From the NCBI RefSeq assembly GCF_004208535.1, contig NZ_SGIS01000009.1, positions 1 to 64,000 of the forward strand: a stretch of DNA of 64,000 nucleotides. The letters are read 5' to 3'. This DNA comes from Sphingomonas populi (lineage in GTDB: Bacteria > Pseudomonadota > Alphaproteobacteria > Sphingomonadales > Sphingomonadaceae). The translations under genes and the position numbers were made by a program. Shown one piece after another: positions 43,168-52,251 of the stretch. The notes under the pieces were generated by a model. It ran no database searches, was not told the origin of the DNA, and worked only from the letters and a program-made list of their open reading frames with translations. Each line of letters opens with the position of its first letter. Position 1 is the stretch's first letter.

Positions 43168-45129
43168 ATGATCGAAACCCGCCGGAATCCATGCTGCGAC
43201 CCGTCGCGCCGGAATTTCCTCGCCACCGCCGGCGCGGGCGCGCTCGTCACCGGCATGGCCGGGGCGATGCCAGCGCACGCCGCCACACCGACGCCGGGCG
43301 CGAGCCAGCCGGCGGCGGCGCTGAAGCCGTTCGACATGGCCGACGTGACCCTGTCCGACGGCCCGTTCCTGCACGCCCAGCGCATGACCGAAGCCTATCT
43401 GATGAAGTTGCAGCCCGATCGGATGCTGCACAATTTCCGCGTCAATGCGGGCCTGAAGCCCAAAGCGCCAGTCTATGGCGGGTGGGAATCCGAGCCGACC
43501 TGGGACGAGATCAACTGCCACGGCCATACGCTGGGGCATTATCTGTCGGCCTGTGCGCTTGCCTATCGATCCACCAAGGACGCGCGCTACAAGCAGCGGA
43601 TCGACTATATCGCGGGCGAACTCGCCGCGTGCCAGCAGGCGGCGGGTTCTGGGCTGGTCTGCGCCTTCCCCAAGGGCGCGGCGCTGGTCGCGGCGCATCT
43701 GCGCGGCGACAAGATCACCGGCGTACCCTGGTACACGCTCCACAAGGTCTATGCCGGCCTGCGCGATGCCGCGCTGCTGGCGGACAGCGCACCGTCGCGC
43801 GCGGTGCTGGTGCGGCTGGCGGACTGGGGCGTGGTGGCGACCAAACCGCTGTCCGACGCCGAGTTCGAGACGATGCTCGATACCGAGCATGGCGGCATGA
43901 ACGAAATCTATGCCGACCTCTTCTTCATGACCGGCAGTGCCGAGTATCGCACGCTCGCCGAGCGGTTCTCGCACAAGGCGATCCTGGCACCGCTGGCGCG
44001 CGGGCGCGACCATCTCGACGGGCTGCACGCCAACACGCAGGTGCCCAAGATCGTCGGCTTCCAGCGCGTCTATGAGATGACCGGCGACGCGGAATACCGT
44101 GATGCGGCGGCGTTCTTCTGGCGCACCGTGGCGAAGACCCGCTCGTTCGCGAGCGGCGGGCACGGCGACGAAGAGCATTTCTTCGCAATGGCCGATTTCG
44201 ACAAACACGTCTTTTCCGCCAAGGGATCGGAGACGTGCTGCCAGCACAACATGCTCAAACTGACGCGCGCGCTGTTCCTGCACGATCCCCGCGCGGAGTA
44301 TGCCGATTATTACGAACGCACGCTCTACAACGGCATCCTCGCCTCGCAGGACCCCGATACCGGCATGGCGACCTATTTCCAGGGCGCGCGGCCGGGCTAC
44401 ATGAAGCTGTACCACACCCCTGAGGACAGCTTCTGGTGCTGCACCGGCACCGGCATGGAGAACCATGTCAAATATCGCGATTCGATCTACTTCCACGATG
44501 ATTCGGCGCTGTACGTGAACCTGTTCGTGCCATCGTCGGTGACGTGGCAGGAGAAGGGCGCGGTGCTGACCCAGACCACGACCTTCCCCGACACGCCGAC
44601 CACGACGCTGCGCTGGGCACTGCAACGCCCGACCGAGGTGACGCTGAAGCTGCGCCACCCCGGCTGGAGCCGCACCGCGACCGTGCTGGTCAACGGCGCG
44701 GAGGCGGTGCGCTCGACCGTTCCGGGCAGCTATATCGACCTCGCGCGGACATGGCGCGACGGCGACCGCGTGGAATTGCGGCTGGTGATGGAAGCGGCCG
44801 TCGAAAGCGCGCCCGCCGCGCCCGACATCGTCGCCTTCACCTACGGCCCGCTGGTACTTGCCGGCGCGCTCGGCCGCGACGGTCTCGCGCCGGGCGCGGA
44901 CATCATCGTCAGCGAACGCAAATACGGCAGCTACAACGACACACCCTTCACCGCCCCCACGCTCGCCGGCGATCCAAGGATGCTCGCGCAGGCCATCCGC
45001 CCCGGCGCCGGGCCGCTAGAGTTCACGATCGCCTCCGCAGAGGGGAAGCCAGTGCGGCTGATCCCATACCACCGCGTCGCGCATGAGCGTTACGCCACCT
45101 ATTGGCAGGTGAAGCCGGCGGCCGCATGA
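43168..45129 (+). CDS. Glycoside hydrolase family 127 (beta-L-arabinofuranosidase-like), Tat-exported
   Basis: This 653-residue protein has a twin-arginine signal ('SRRNFLATAGAGALVTG') and the DUF1680/GH127 alpha/alpha-barrel: 'GGWESEPTWDEINCHGHTLGHYLSA', 'WYTLHKVYAGLRDAA', 'GSETCCQHNMLKLTRALF' and 'SFWCCTGTGMENHVKY'. Glu355, Cys357, Cys424 and Cys425 correspond by order and spacing to the Glu/Cys zinc site and nucleophile of Bifidobacterium HypBA1. The active site therefore looks intact. GH127 enzymes release beta-L-arabinofuranose. AAGGAGGGG precedes the ATG. It is divergent from GH31-GH43. Confidence 0.9.
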   Translation: MIETRRNPCCDPSRRNFLATAGAGALVTGMAGAMPAHAATPTPGASQPAAALKPFDMADVTLSDGPFLHAQRMTEAYLMKLQPDRMLHNFRVNAGLKPKAPVYGGWESEPTWDEINCHGHTLGHYLSACALAYRSTKDARYKQRIDYIAGELAACQQAAGSGLVCAFPKGAALVAAHLRGDKITGVPWYTLHKVYAGLRDAALLADSAPSRAVLVRLADWGVVATKPLSDAEFETMLDTEHGGMNEIYADLFFMTGSAEYRTLAERFSHKAILAPLARGRDHLDGLHANTQVPKIVGFQRVYEMTGDAEYRDAAAFFWRTVAKTRSFASGGHGDEEHFFAMADFDKHVFSAKGSETCCQHNMLKLTRALFLHDPRAEYADYYERTLYNGILASQDPDTGMATYFQGARPGYMKLYHTPEDSFWCCTGTGMENHVKYRDSIYFHDDSALYVNLFVPSSVTWQEKGAVLTQTTTFPDTPTTTLRWALQRPTEVTLKLRHPGWSRTATVLVNGAEAVRSTVPGSYIDLARTWRDGDRVELRLVMEAAVESAPAAPDIVAFTYGPLVLAGALGRDGLAPGADIIVSERKYGSYNDTPFTAPTLAGDPRMLAQAIRPGAGPLEFTIASAEGKPVRLIPYHRVAHERYATYWQVKPAAA

Positions 45130-45135
45130 ACCCGC

Positions 45136-45181
45136 GGCGGCCCGCCCCGCGTTTCAGCCGGTGACGGCGGGGCGGGCCGCC
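45136..45181 (+). terminator. Strong hairpin after the GH127 gene
   Basis: A perfect 15-base stem (GGCGGCCCGCCCCGC with its complement) and a 16-base loop begin 7 bases after the stop codon. There is no T run, so it may act as a processing or stability structure as well as a terminator. It ends 20 bases before the next small gene. Confidence 0.6.
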
Positions 45182-45201
45182 CGAGATTTGGAGGATGCCG
45201 C

Positions 45202-45348
45202 ATGAGTACCGATGACCTGATGATCGACACCCCCGACGGGCCGATGACCTTCGCCGAGTGGAAAAAGAAGCATCCTGTGCAAATCCCTTCGCGCCGCACC
45301 AAGGGCAAGGACCTGCCAGTCAAGGTGAAGCGCTTTACGGAGAAGTGA
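45202..45348 (+). CDS. Basic small protein of 48 residues
   Basis: The ATG at 45202 has GGAGG 7 bases upstream and an open frame to TGA at 45348. The product begins with an acidic 'MSTDDLMIDTPDG', continues 'PMTFAEWKKKHP' and ends in a Lys/Arg-rich tail. I do not recognise a family. The good ribosome site and biased codons support a real gene. It lies between the GH127 terminator hairpin and a tRNA gene on the opposite strand. Confidence 0.6.
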   Translation: MSTDDLMIDTPDGPMTFAEWKKKHPVQIPSRRTKGKDLPVKVKRFTEK

Positions 45349-45358
45349 TGCGGTGCTG

Positions 45359-45377
45359 GGCCGTCGCTGCGACGGCC
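45359..45377. terminator. Hairpin between the small gene and the convergent tRNA-Gly
   Basis: An 8-base stem (GGCCGTCG with CGACGGCC) with a 3-base loop lies between the two convergent 3' ends. No T run follows on either strand. It is a candidate terminator or tRNA processing structure. Confidence 0.4.
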
Positions 45378-45403
45378 AGGTCTTCCGATGCAACGGAAAA
45401 CGC

Positions 45404-45478
45404 TGGAGCGGGCGAAGGGATTCGAACCCTCGACCCCAACCTTGGCAAGGTTGTGCTCTACCCCTGAGCTACGCCCGC
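45404..45478 (-). tRNA. tRNA-Gly (GCC)
   Basis: On the minus strand the sequence folds as a full cloverleaf. The acceptor arms are GCGGCG-type (GCGGGCG with CGCCCGC), followed by the D arm 'GCTCAGGGGTAGAGC', the anticodon loop 'TTGCCAA' giving anticodon GCC, and the T arm with 'TTCGAAT'. Discriminator T and an encoded CCA end it at 45404. It reads GGC and GGT/GGC-type glycine codons, heavily used in this GC-rich DNA. No integrase or att-like duplication is beside it. A second hairpin (GCCTTCCG stem) lies just upstream at 45489-45512. Confidence 0.96.
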
Positions 45479-45665
45479 TCTGGCGACTGCCTTCCGATGT
45501 GAACCGGAAGGCGGGTGAGGCGCGGCTGATACCGATGGGTGGGCAGGCTGGCAAGCCCCTTCTTCACGCTTTTCGCATTCAACGTGAAAAGCCTTGGCTT
45601 GTGCGCCCGAGCGCCCACATAAGGCGCCACACCTTCGATCCCGATTTCAGACATTGGAGCGCATT

Positions 45666-46577
45666 TTGGCTACCCTGGGAATGAGCGCCGCCGAACGCGA
45701 GGCCGTCGAGAGCTTCCGCCGCGACGTGGTCGAGCCGTCGATGACCAAACTCGTCATCATCGATTTCTGGGCGGAATGGTGCGGCCCGTGCAAGGCGCTG
45801 ACGCCGATCCTCGAGAAAGTCTCGGCGGCCTATGCCGACAAGGGCGTCGTGCTCGCCAAGGTCGATACCGACAAGAACCAGTTCATCGCCACGCAATTCC
45901 AGATCAAGTCGATCCCGACCGTCTATGCGATGTTCCAGGGCCAGCTCGTCGCCGATCTGACGCCAGCGCGCACCGAATCGCAGTTGCGCACGATGCTCGA
46001 CCAGATCCTCAAGCAATTGCCGATCGAGAGCGAAGAGGCCTCGCTCGAAGCCGAGATCGAGCCGCTCATCGCAATGGGCGAGCAGGTTCTGGCCGACGGC
46101 GATGCCGAGCGCGCGGTGAGCGTCTTCGCGCAGATCGTCGAGATGGCACCCGAACATCCGGGCGCGCTCGCCGGCCATGTCCGCGCCTTGGTCGCCGCGC
46201 ACCGTGTCGATGAGGCCGATGCCGCGATCGCGGCGCTGCCCGAGGCGGTCGCCAAATCGCCCGAGATCGAGCGCGCCAAGGCCGCGCTGGCGCTCGCGCG
46301 CGATGCGAAGCCGGTCGATGATCTCGCGGCGCTCGCCGCCGAGGTCGCCGCCAACCCGCACGACATGGACAAGCGCTTCGAACTCGCCGGCGGCCAGATG
46401 GCGGCGGGCGACCGCGAAGCCGCCGCCGCCACGTTGCTCGCGATGATCGCCGAGAACAAAGCGTGGAACGAGGCCGCCGCGCGCACCCAGTTGCTCAAGC
46501 TGTTCGAAGTGGTCGGTCTCGAAGACCCGTGGGTGTCGGCACAGCGCCGCAAGCTCTCCGCGATCCTGTTCGGATGA
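45666..46577 (+). CDS. cnoX: Thioredoxin-TPR protein (CnoX/YbbN-like co-chaperone)
   Basis: This protein of about 303 residues has an N-terminal thioredoxin domain, active site 'WCGPC' (Cys39 and Cys42 in the chosen frame), with 'IKSIPTVYAMFQGQ'. A long helical region of TPR type follows ('LEAEIEPLIAMGEQVLADGDAERAVSVFAQIVEMAPEHPGAL' and onward). CnoX proteins protect clients from over-oxidation and deliver them to GroEL. A TTG at 45666 with GGAG 6 bases upstream is the chosen start; the ATG at 45681 is the alternative. The stop overlaps the next gene (ATGA). Confidence 0.88.
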   Translation: MATLGMSAAEREAVESFRRDVVEPSMTKLVIIDFWAEWCGPCKALTPILEKVSAAYADKGVVLAKVDTDKNQFIATQFQIKSIPTVYAMFQGQLVADLTPARTESQLRTMLDQILKQLPIESEEASLEAEIEPLIAMGEQVLADGDAERAVSVFAQIVEMAPEHPGALAGHVRALVAAHRVDEADAAIAALPEAVAKSPEIERAKAALALARDAKPVDDLAALAAEVAANPHDMDKRFELAGGQMAAGDREAAAATLLAMIAENKAWNEAAARTQLLKLFEVVGLEDPWVSAQRRKLSAILFG

Positions 46578-47242
46578 GCGAGCCGAGCGGGAGCGATGCG
46601 GTGAAGACCACGCGGCTGTCGATCTTCCCGCTGCCGGGGGCGTTGCTGTTCCCGCGCATGCATCTGCCGCTGCACATCTTCGAGCCGCGCTACCGGGCGA
46701 TGGTGTCCGACGCGATGGCGCGCGACCGGCGGATCGGCATGATCCAGCCACGCCCAAGAGACACAGGGGCCGACAAGGCCGGTCGCAAGGACGGGCCGCC
46801 GCTGTTCGAGATCGGCTGCGTCGGCAAGATCGGCGAGTTCGAGGCGAGTGAGGACGGGCGCTACAATCTGGTGCTGGAAGGCGTCGCGCTGTTCCGCGTC
46901 GTGCGCGAGCTAGACGTGACGACACCGTTCCGCCAGATCGAGGCCGAGCTGCTGCCCCTCGCCGCCGAGCCGGAGATGCTGTCGCTGTCGCGCCGCTCGC
47001 TGCTGGAGACCGAATCGCGTGCCTTCGCCGATGCGCAGGGCTATGCGGTCGATTGGGAGGCGGTGACCCGGCTCGACGATGAGGCGTTGGTCAACGGCAT
47101 CGCCCAGATCGCGCCGTTCGATGTGGCGGCGAAACAGGCCTTGCTCGAATCGCCCGATATCGAGGACCGCGCCGAGCTCATCATCCAGCTCATGCACTTC
47201 TTCGGCCGGCATGACGGCGAGGATTCGGTAACGCTGCAATAG
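46574..47242 (+). CDS. LON-substrate-binding-domain protein
   Basis: This 222-residue protein consists essentially of the N-terminal domain of Lon protease: 'RLSIFPLPGALLFPRMHLPLHIFEPRYRAMVSDAMARDRRIGMI' followed by 'GCVGKIGEFEASEDGRYNLVLEGVALFRVVREL'. No ATPase or protease part is present. Its role is unknown; substrate or peptide binding is supposed. The 4-base overlap with the CnoX-like gene suggests a shared job in protein quality control. The ATG at 46574 is fixed by that overlap. Confidence 0.9.
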   Translation: MSEPSGSDAVKTTRLSIFPLPGALLFPRMHLPLHIFEPRYRAMVSDAMARDRRIGMIQPRPRDTGADKAGRKDGPPLFEIGCVGKIGEFEASEDGRYNLVLEGVALFRVVRELDVTTPFRQIEAELLPLAAEPEMLSLSRRSLLETESRAFADAQGYAVDWEAVTRLDDEALVNGIAQIAPFDVAAKQALLESPDIEDRAELIIQLMHFFGRHDGEDSVTLQ

Positions 47243-47284
47243 CGGCGTGTTCCGTCGATCTGGAGCGGGATGACGTTACATATC

Positions 47285-47431
47285 CCCGTTCGTGCTGAGT
47301 AGCGGCCGAGTAGCCCGCAGGGCGTATCGAGGTCGCGTATCGAAGCACAGGCCCCAAGCGATCACTTGTGCGTCGATACGCTTTCGATACGGGCCTTCGG
47401 CCCTCCTCAAGCGCTACTCAGCGCGAACGGG
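47285..47431. repeat. 147-bp composite hairpin repeat, copy 2
   Basis: This copy has the same order of outer and inner inverted pieces as the one at 22842-22989: 'cgttcgtgctgagtagcg' on the left, 'cgtatcgag', 'tacgctttcgatacgggcc', and 'gctactcagcgcgaacgg' on the right. The right end overlaps the 3' end of the COG4223-like gene and supplies its last codons and stop. Confidence 0.8.
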
Positions 47432-48349
47432 TGAAGCGACCGCCGGCACTGCCGTCGGAGTCGGAGCCGGAGCCGGCTGCACCACCGGCGGCGGAGCGAC
47501 CGTGCCCGCCGCCTGCCCCGCCATCGCCGCCGATTCGAGAATGTCGAGCGCATGGCGCGAATCGATGTAGCGCCGCGCCGCATCGGTCCAGCGGCCCGCA
47601 TCGGCCGCGCCGGGCAGCCGCGCGACCTCGCCGAGCGCCGCTTCGATCCGCCCGCCCTCGACCAGCCGGCGCGCGCGCACGAGCCGGTCGGCGGGAAGCG
47701 GCGACGGCGTGCCGGCGCGGTGCAGCGAAATCAGGCCGGTCAGTTCCCGCCGGAAACTCGCGACCAATCCACCGCGAAACCCGCCCGTCACCAGATCGGG
47801 GCCGATCGCATCGAGGCCGCCGCGCAGATCCTCGATCGTGACCGGCTCGCGCGCCGCCTGCACGATCGTCGCGACCGCACCGGGCTGGCTCGCGCCGAAC
47901 CGATAGCGCAGCCGTTCCTCGAGATAGCCGAGTCCGACCCCGCGATCGAGCGCGCGCCGCGCCGCGAAGGCGATCAGCATCCCCTCGGCGCGCGTAGCGT
48001 TGCCGGCGGCGGCCTGCGCATCGGCGCCCACGCCAGCGGTGCGCTCCTCCAGCGTGTCAAGTTGCGCGGCGAGCGTCGCCTCGCGGGAGGAGAGCGCGTC
48101 GAGATCGATCGTCGCGCCTTGTGCGCCACCCTTGGCGGGGACGATGACCACCGGCGATTGTGATCCGCCCGCGCCATTGCTCACCGGCAAGGTCAGCGTG
48201 GTGGTCTTCGGCGCGGGGCCAAGCCCGAACACGCGGAACAGCGCGAACGCACCAGCGGCACCGGCCAGAACCAGCAATATCGCGAGGAGCGTGATCGTTC
48301 GCCAGCCCGCGCGTCGGGCGGGAACCGGGGTCGGCGGCGCTTGATCCAT
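47414..48349 (-). CDS. COG4223-like membrane protein of the heme locus
   Basis: This 311-residue protein has one N-terminal membrane segment (about residues 18-42), a Pro/Ala linker, a helical coiled-coil part ('[24 protein letters not shown]') and a globular C-terminal part with '[18 protein letters not shown]' and '[31 protein letters not shown]'. The position right after hemD and this mitofilin-like layout match alphaproteobacterial COG4223 proteins, whose role near heme genes is unclear. The last six codons and the stop come from a repeat element. It follows hemD by 30 bases. Confidence 0.75.
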   Translation of the reverse strand: MDQAPPTPVPARRAGWRTITLLAILLVLAGAAGAFALFRVFGLGPAPKTTTLTLPVSNGAGGSQSPVVIVPAKGGAQGATIDLDALSSREATLAAQLDTLEERTAGVGADAQAAAGNATRAEGMLIAFAARRALDRGVGLGYLEERLRYRFGASQPGAVATIVQAAREPVTIEDLRGGLDAIGPDLVTGGFRGGLVASFRRELTGLISLHRAGTPSPLPADRLVRARRLVEGGRIEAALGEVARLPGAADAGRWTDAARRYIDSRHALDILESAAMAGQAAGTVAPPPVVQPAPAPTPTAVPAVASPVRAE

Positions 48350-48379
48350 GCCACCTTATTCCCGCCGAACGCGAGCCGG

Positions 48380-49048
48380 TCAACGCCCAAGCGCATCGAT
48401 CGCCGCGAACAACGCTACATCGCTTGGGCTCGCCGCGACGGCGACCGCTTGCCAGCCCGATCCGGCGGCGGTGGCGATCGCCGTACTGAACGCGCCGATC
48501 GTGACATGCGCGCGCGAAATCCCCGCAGAATCGAGCAGCGTCCCGAGCCGCGTCGCCGCGCGTGCCGAATGGAGCAATGCGACGCTGCCAGCCAGCCCGG
48601 CGAGATCGGCGGGCGCGACGGCGCGCGGTTCGCTCGCATAAACCGCGATGGCGCGCGTGACGCCGTCAACCGGCGTCCGCTCGCGACCGCCGAGGTGCAG
48701 CGCGCGCGAGACGCCGCGCTCGGCAAGCAAGGTCGCCAGCGCTTCCGCATCGCTGCTCCCCGTCGCCGCGACGGTCAGCCCGGCGGCGCGCGCGGCGGCG
48801 GCGGTCTGCTCGCCCACCGCGATCACCGGCAGCGTGGCGAGGCTCGCAAGCGCCGGGCCGGCGGCACGCACGGTATTGGCGCTGGTCAGCACCAGCGCGT
48901 CGTGATCGCGCGGGTCGGGCACCGGCCAGTCGAGCGGCACCACCGCGAACAACGGCAGCCGCAGCACCGCATGTCCCGCCGCCGTGGCACGCGCCGCCGT
49001 GGCCGCATTGCCCGGCTCGGGGCGCAGCACGGCGAGCGTGCGGCTCAT
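48380..49048 (-). CDS. hemD: Uroporphyrinogen-III synthase
   Basis: This 222-residue HemD-family protein inverts ring D and cyclises hydroxymethylbilane. The family is poorly conserved; visible pieces are '[19 protein letters not shown]', '[14 protein letters not shown]', '[17 protein letters not shown]' and the C-terminal 'ASPSDVALF'. Identity is secured by position: the ATG at 49048 overlaps the hemC stop by 4 bases. The longer open frame upstream of 49048 lies inside hemC and is not part of the gene. Confidence 0.88.
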   Translation of the reverse strand: MSRTLAVLRPEPGNAATAARATAAGHAVLRLPLFAVVPLDWPVPDPRDHDALVLTSANTVRAAGPALASLATLPVIAVGEQTAAAARAAGLTVAATGSSDAEALATLLAERGVSRALHLGGRERTPVDGVTRAIAVYASEPRAVAPADLAGLAGSVALLHSARAATRLGTLLDSAGISRAHVTIGAFSTAIATAAGSGWQAVAVAASPSDVALFAAIDALGR

Positions 49049-49953
49049 CCCGCGAACAGCCGCCGGACCGATTCGGGTGCGCGGTCGAGCAAGTCGTCCG
49101 CCAAGGCTTCGGCCAGCGCCGCGCCGGGGTCGCCGCGAATCGCGCCGGTGACATGCGCGCTGCCATCCTCGGCGAGCAGTTCGGCGACGATATGCATCAC
49201 CCCGCCCTCCATGGTCGCCAGCGCCGCGACCGGCGAGTGGCAATCGGCGACCAGCCGCGCAAGCAACGCCCGCTCCGCCCCCACGCACGCCTGCGTCACG
49301 CCGTCGCCGATCGCCTCGACCAAAGCGCCCGCCGCATCATCGTCAGCGCGCACCTCGATGCCAACCGCACCCTGCGCCGGCGCCGGCAGCAGCAGCGCGG
49401 TATCGATCGCCACGCCGACATCGTCACGCCCGAGCCGCTCCAGCCCCGCCGCCGCGAGCAAGGTCGCATCGGCTTCGCCCGCCGCCAGCTTGGCCAGCCG
49501 GGTGGCGACGTTGCCGCGAAACAGGATTGTCGTCACGTCGGGGCGCAGCCGCTTGACCTGTGCGGCGCGGCGCGGGCTGCTGGTGCCGAGCACCGCGCCC
49601 GGCCGCAGCGTGGCGATGCTGTCGGCGCCGACCAGCCGCTCGCGCACGTCGGCGCGCGGCAGCAGCGCGGCGATGCGGATCGCCTCCGGGCGGATCGTCT
49701 CGACATCCTTCATCGAATGCACCGCGCAATCGATCTCGCCGGCCAGCAGCGCACGGTCGAGTTCCTTGGTCCACAGCGCCTTGCCGCCGATCTCGGCGAG
49801 CGCACGGTCCTGCACGCGGTCGCCGGTGGTGCGGATCACGACGATCTCGACGTCACTTTCGGGCCAGCCATGCATGGCGCACAAAGCATCGCGCACCATA
49901 TGCGCCTGGACGAGCGCCAGCGGCGAACCGCGCGTACCGATACGGAAGGTCAT
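49045..49953 (-). CDS. hemC: Hydroxymethylbilane synthase (porphobilinogen deaminase)
   Basis: This 302-residue enzyme polymerises four porphobilinogens. Diagnostic segments are '[14 protein letters not shown]', '[22 protein letters not shown]', 'AVHSMKDVE', '[10 protein letters not shown]', '[12 protein letters not shown]' and the dipyrromethane-cofactor cysteine in '[11 protein letters not shown]'. The ATG at 49953 begins the family N-terminus 'MTFRIGTRG'. It heads hemC-hemD and the downstream membrane protein on the minus strand and is divergent from tsaD. Confidence 0.95.
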   Translation of the reverse strand: MTFRIGTRGSPLALVQAHMVRDALCAMHGWPESDVEIVVIRTTGDRVQDRALAEIGGKALWTKELDRALLAGEIDCAVHSMKDVETIRPEAIRIAALLPRADVRERLVGADSIATLRPGAVLGTSSPRRAAQVKRLRPDVTTILFRGNVATRLAKLAAGEADATLLAAAGLERLGRDDVGVAIDTALLLPAPAQGAVGIEVRADDDAAGALVEAIGDGVTQACVGAERALLARLVADCHSPVAALATMEGGVMHIVAELLAEDGSAHVTGAIRGDPGAALAEALADDLLDRAPESVRRLFAG

Positions 49954-49992
49954 TCGGCTTCCCGAAAAAATGTGCGGCAGATCGGTCTTACT

Positions 49993-50066
49993 CCCGTTCG
50001 TCCCGAGCGAAGTCGAGGGACAAGCCCCAAGCGCAGGTGCCTCGACGTCGCTCGGCACGAACGGTT
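49993..50066. repeat. REPIN-like inverted pair between hemC and tsaD
   Basis: The left arm 'cgttcgtcccgagcgaagtc' and the right arm 'cctcgacgtcgctcggcacg' enclose a loop with 'aagcgcaggtg', also found in the copy at 12256. It occupies most of the divergent hemC/tsaD region, unusual for a position that must hold two promoters. A half unit follows at 50101-50140 ('cccttcgacaag' to 'gggacgaacgg'). Confidence 0.75.
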
Positions 50067-50143
50067 CTGGTTTGGGCGCTCGCTGTAAGGGAAAACGCCG
50101 CCCTTCGACAAGCGTGCGGCGACGCGTTAGGGACGAACGGATC

Positions 50144-51181
50144 ATGACCAAGCTCATCCTCGGCCTCGAATCGAGTTGCGACGAGACCGCCGCCGCGATC
50201 GTCACCTCGGATCGTCGCGTGCTGTCGCACCGGCTCGCCGGGCAGGAAGCCGCGCACCGGCCATATGGCGGCGTCGTCCCCGAAATCGCCGCGCGCGCGC
50301 ATGTCGAGGCGCTGATCCCGCTGGTCGAGGGCGCGCTTGCCGATGCCGGCGTCAGCCTCGCCGATGTCGATGCGGTCGCGGCGACGGCGGGGCCGGGGCT
50401 GATCGGCGGGGTGATGGTCGGGCTCGTCACCGGCAAGGCGCTCGCGCATGCGGCGGGCAAGCCGCTGATCGGGGTCAACCACCTCGAAGGCCATGCGCTG
50501 AGCCCACGCCTCGCCGATCCCGATCTCACGTTTCCCTATCTGCTGCTGCTCGTCTCGGGCGGGCATTGCCAGTTGCTGCTGGTCGAAGGCGTCGCGCGCT
50601 ACCGCCGGCTCGCCACCACGATCGACGATGCTGCTGGCGAAGCCTTTGATAAAACAGCCAAAATTCTGGGCCTCGGCTTCCCCGGCGGCCCGGCGGTGGA
50701 ACGCGCCGCCGCGCTCGGCAACCCCAAAGCGGTGCCGCTGCCGCGCCCGCTGAAGGGATCGGCCGAGCCGCATTTCTCCTTCGCTGGCCTGAAGAGCGCG
50801 GTGGTGCGCGCGCACGCCGCCGGGCAATGGTCGCCCGAGGATATCGCCGCCTCGTTCCAGGCGGCAGTGGTCGATTGCCTGATCGACCGCACCGCCCGCG
50901 CCCTCCACCGCGCCGAGGACGCCACCGCGCTGGTCGTCGCGGGCGGGGTCGCCGCCAATAGTGCGGTACGGGCGAGCTTACTGAAATTGGCGAATGACAA
51001 CGCGCTGCGCTTCGTCGCGCCGCCACTGTGGCTCTGCACCGACAATGCCGCGATGATCGCCTGGGCCGGCGCCGAACGCTTCGCCGCCGGCCTAACCGAC
51101 CCGCTCGACATGCCCGCGCGCCCGCGCTGGCCGCTCGATCCCTCGGCAGAGGCCGTGCGCGGTGCGGGGGTGAAGGCATGA
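50144..51181 (+). CDS. tsaD: tRNA N6-adenosine threonylcarbamoyltransferase
   Basis: This 345-residue Kae1/TsaD protein transfers the threonylcarbamoyl group to A37 of ANN-reading tRNAs. Hallmarks are '[15 protein letters not shown]', '[12 protein letters not shown]', '[11 protein letters not shown]', the metal-binding '[10 protein letters not shown]', '[12 protein letters not shown]', '[22 protein letters not shown]' and '[10 protein letters not shown]'. The ATG at 50144 begins the family sequence exactly; the open frame upstream is repeat and hemC antisense. It overlaps gpsA by 4 bases. Confidence 0.96.
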   Translation: MTKLILGLESSCDETAAAIVTSDRRVLSHRLAGQEAAHRPYGGVVPEIAARAHVEALIPLVEGALADAGVSLADVDAVAATAGPGLIGGVMVGLVTGKALAHAAGKPLIGVNHLEGHALSPRLADPDLTFPYLLLLVSGGHCQLLLVEGVARYRRLATTIDDAAGEAFDKTAKILGLGFPGGPAVERAAALGNPKAVPLPRPLKGSAEPHFSFAGLKSAVVRAHAAGQWSPEDIAASFQAAVVDCLIDRTARALHRAEDATALVVAGGVAANSAVRASLLKLANDNALRFVAPPLWLCTDNAAMIAWAGAERFAAGLTDPLDMPARPRWPLDPSAEAVRGAGVKA

Positions 51182-52167
51182 ACATCGGTATGCGCATCGG
51201 TATTTTGGGCGGCGGCGCGTGGGGCACCGCGCTCGCGCAGGTGATGGCGGCGGGCGGGCATGACGTGCGGCTGTGGGCGCGTGAGGCCGACGTGGTCGCG
51301 GCGATCAACGACACCCGCGCCAACCCGCTGTTCCTGCCGGGGATCGACCTTTCGCCCGCGATTCGCGCGAGCGACGATCTTGCGGCAGCCGCCGAAACCG
51401 ATCTGATCCTCGTCGTCACCCCCGCGCAGCATGCCCGCGCGGTGCTGCGCGATCTGCCCAGGCACGGCCAGCCGCTGCTGCTCTGCTCGAAGGGTATCGA
51501 GGCGGGCAGCCACAAATTGCTGAGCGAAGTCGCCGCCGAGGAGCATCCCGCCTCGCCGATCGGCGTCCTCTCCGGCCCGACCTTCGCCGGTGAGGTCGCG
51601 CGCGGCCTGCCGACCGCCGTCACGCTGGCGATGGCGGACGAGGACGCCGCCGCGCGCATGGCCGAGGCGCTCGCGCTGCCGACCTTCCGCCCCTACGCTT
51701 CGGACGATGTGATCGGCGCGGAGATCGGCGGCGCGGTCAAGAACGTGCTCGCCATCGCCTGCGGTGTCGTCGAGGGCGCCGGTCTCGGCCAGAACGCCCG
51801 CGCCGCGCTGATCGCGCGCGGCTTCGCCGAGATGACGCGCTTCGGCCTCGCACGCGGCGCCCGCGCGGAAACGCTCGCCGGCCTGTCGGGGCTGGGCGAT
51901 CTGGTGCTGACCTGCTCCTCGACCAGCAGCCGCAATTTCTCGCTCGGCCTCGGGCTGGGACAAGGCCGCAAAGCGACGGAGCTGATGGCGGATCGCCGCA
52001 CCGTCGCCGAAGGGGCTTTCACCGCGCCGGTGCTGTGCGCGGCGGCGGCGGCGGCGGGCGTTGCGATGCCGGTTTCCGAAGCGGTGGCCGCGCTGTTGGC
52101 AGGCGCCGAGGTCGGCGCGGTGATCGGCACTCTGCTCGCCCGCCCGCTGACACGCGAACACGCCTGA
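51178..52167 (+). CDS. gpsA: Glycerol-3-phosphate dehydrogenase (NAD(P)+)
   Basis: This 329-residue enzyme reduces dihydroxyacetone phosphate to sn-glycerol-3-phosphate for phospholipid synthesis. Features are the Rossmann motif '[17 protein letters not shown]', '[15 protein letters not shown]', '[21 protein letters not shown]', the catalytic lysine in '[16 protein letters not shown]' and '[14 protein letters not shown]'. Its ATG overlaps the tsaD stop, an arrangement frequent in alphaproteobacteria. Confidence 0.95.
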   Translation: MNIGMRIGILGGGAWGTALAQVMAAGGHDVRLWAREADVVAAINDTRANPLFLPGIDLSPAIRASDDLAAAAETDLILVVTPAQHARAVLRDLPRHGQPLLLCSKGIEAGSHKLLSEVAAEEHPASPIGVLSGPTFAGEVARGLPTAVTLAMADEDAAARMAEALALPTFRPYASDDVIGAEIGGAVKNVLAIACGVVEGAGLGQNARAALIARGFAEMTRFGLARGARAETLAGLSGLGDLVLTCSSTSSRNFSLGLGLGQGRKATELMADRRTVAEGAFTAPVLCAAAAAAGVAMPVSEAVAALLAGAEVGAVIGTLLARPLTREHA

Positions 52168-52251
52168 CACTTCGCCGCCGTTGAAAAGCGCAAGATCGGT
52201 CGAGCGCCCGCCCCCCGCCACCGCCTAACTGGCCGCGCCACGGAGGATGCG

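Noticed and set aside
45404..45478. tRNA-Gly as an integration site for a genomic island
   Set aside because: No integrase gene or duplicated tRNA 3' end was seen on either side; neighbours are ordinary chromosomal genes.
48341..50143. Upstream extension of tsaD through the hemC/hemD region
   Set aside because: The frame is open by chance through antisense sequence and a repeat; TsaD family sequence begins at 50144.
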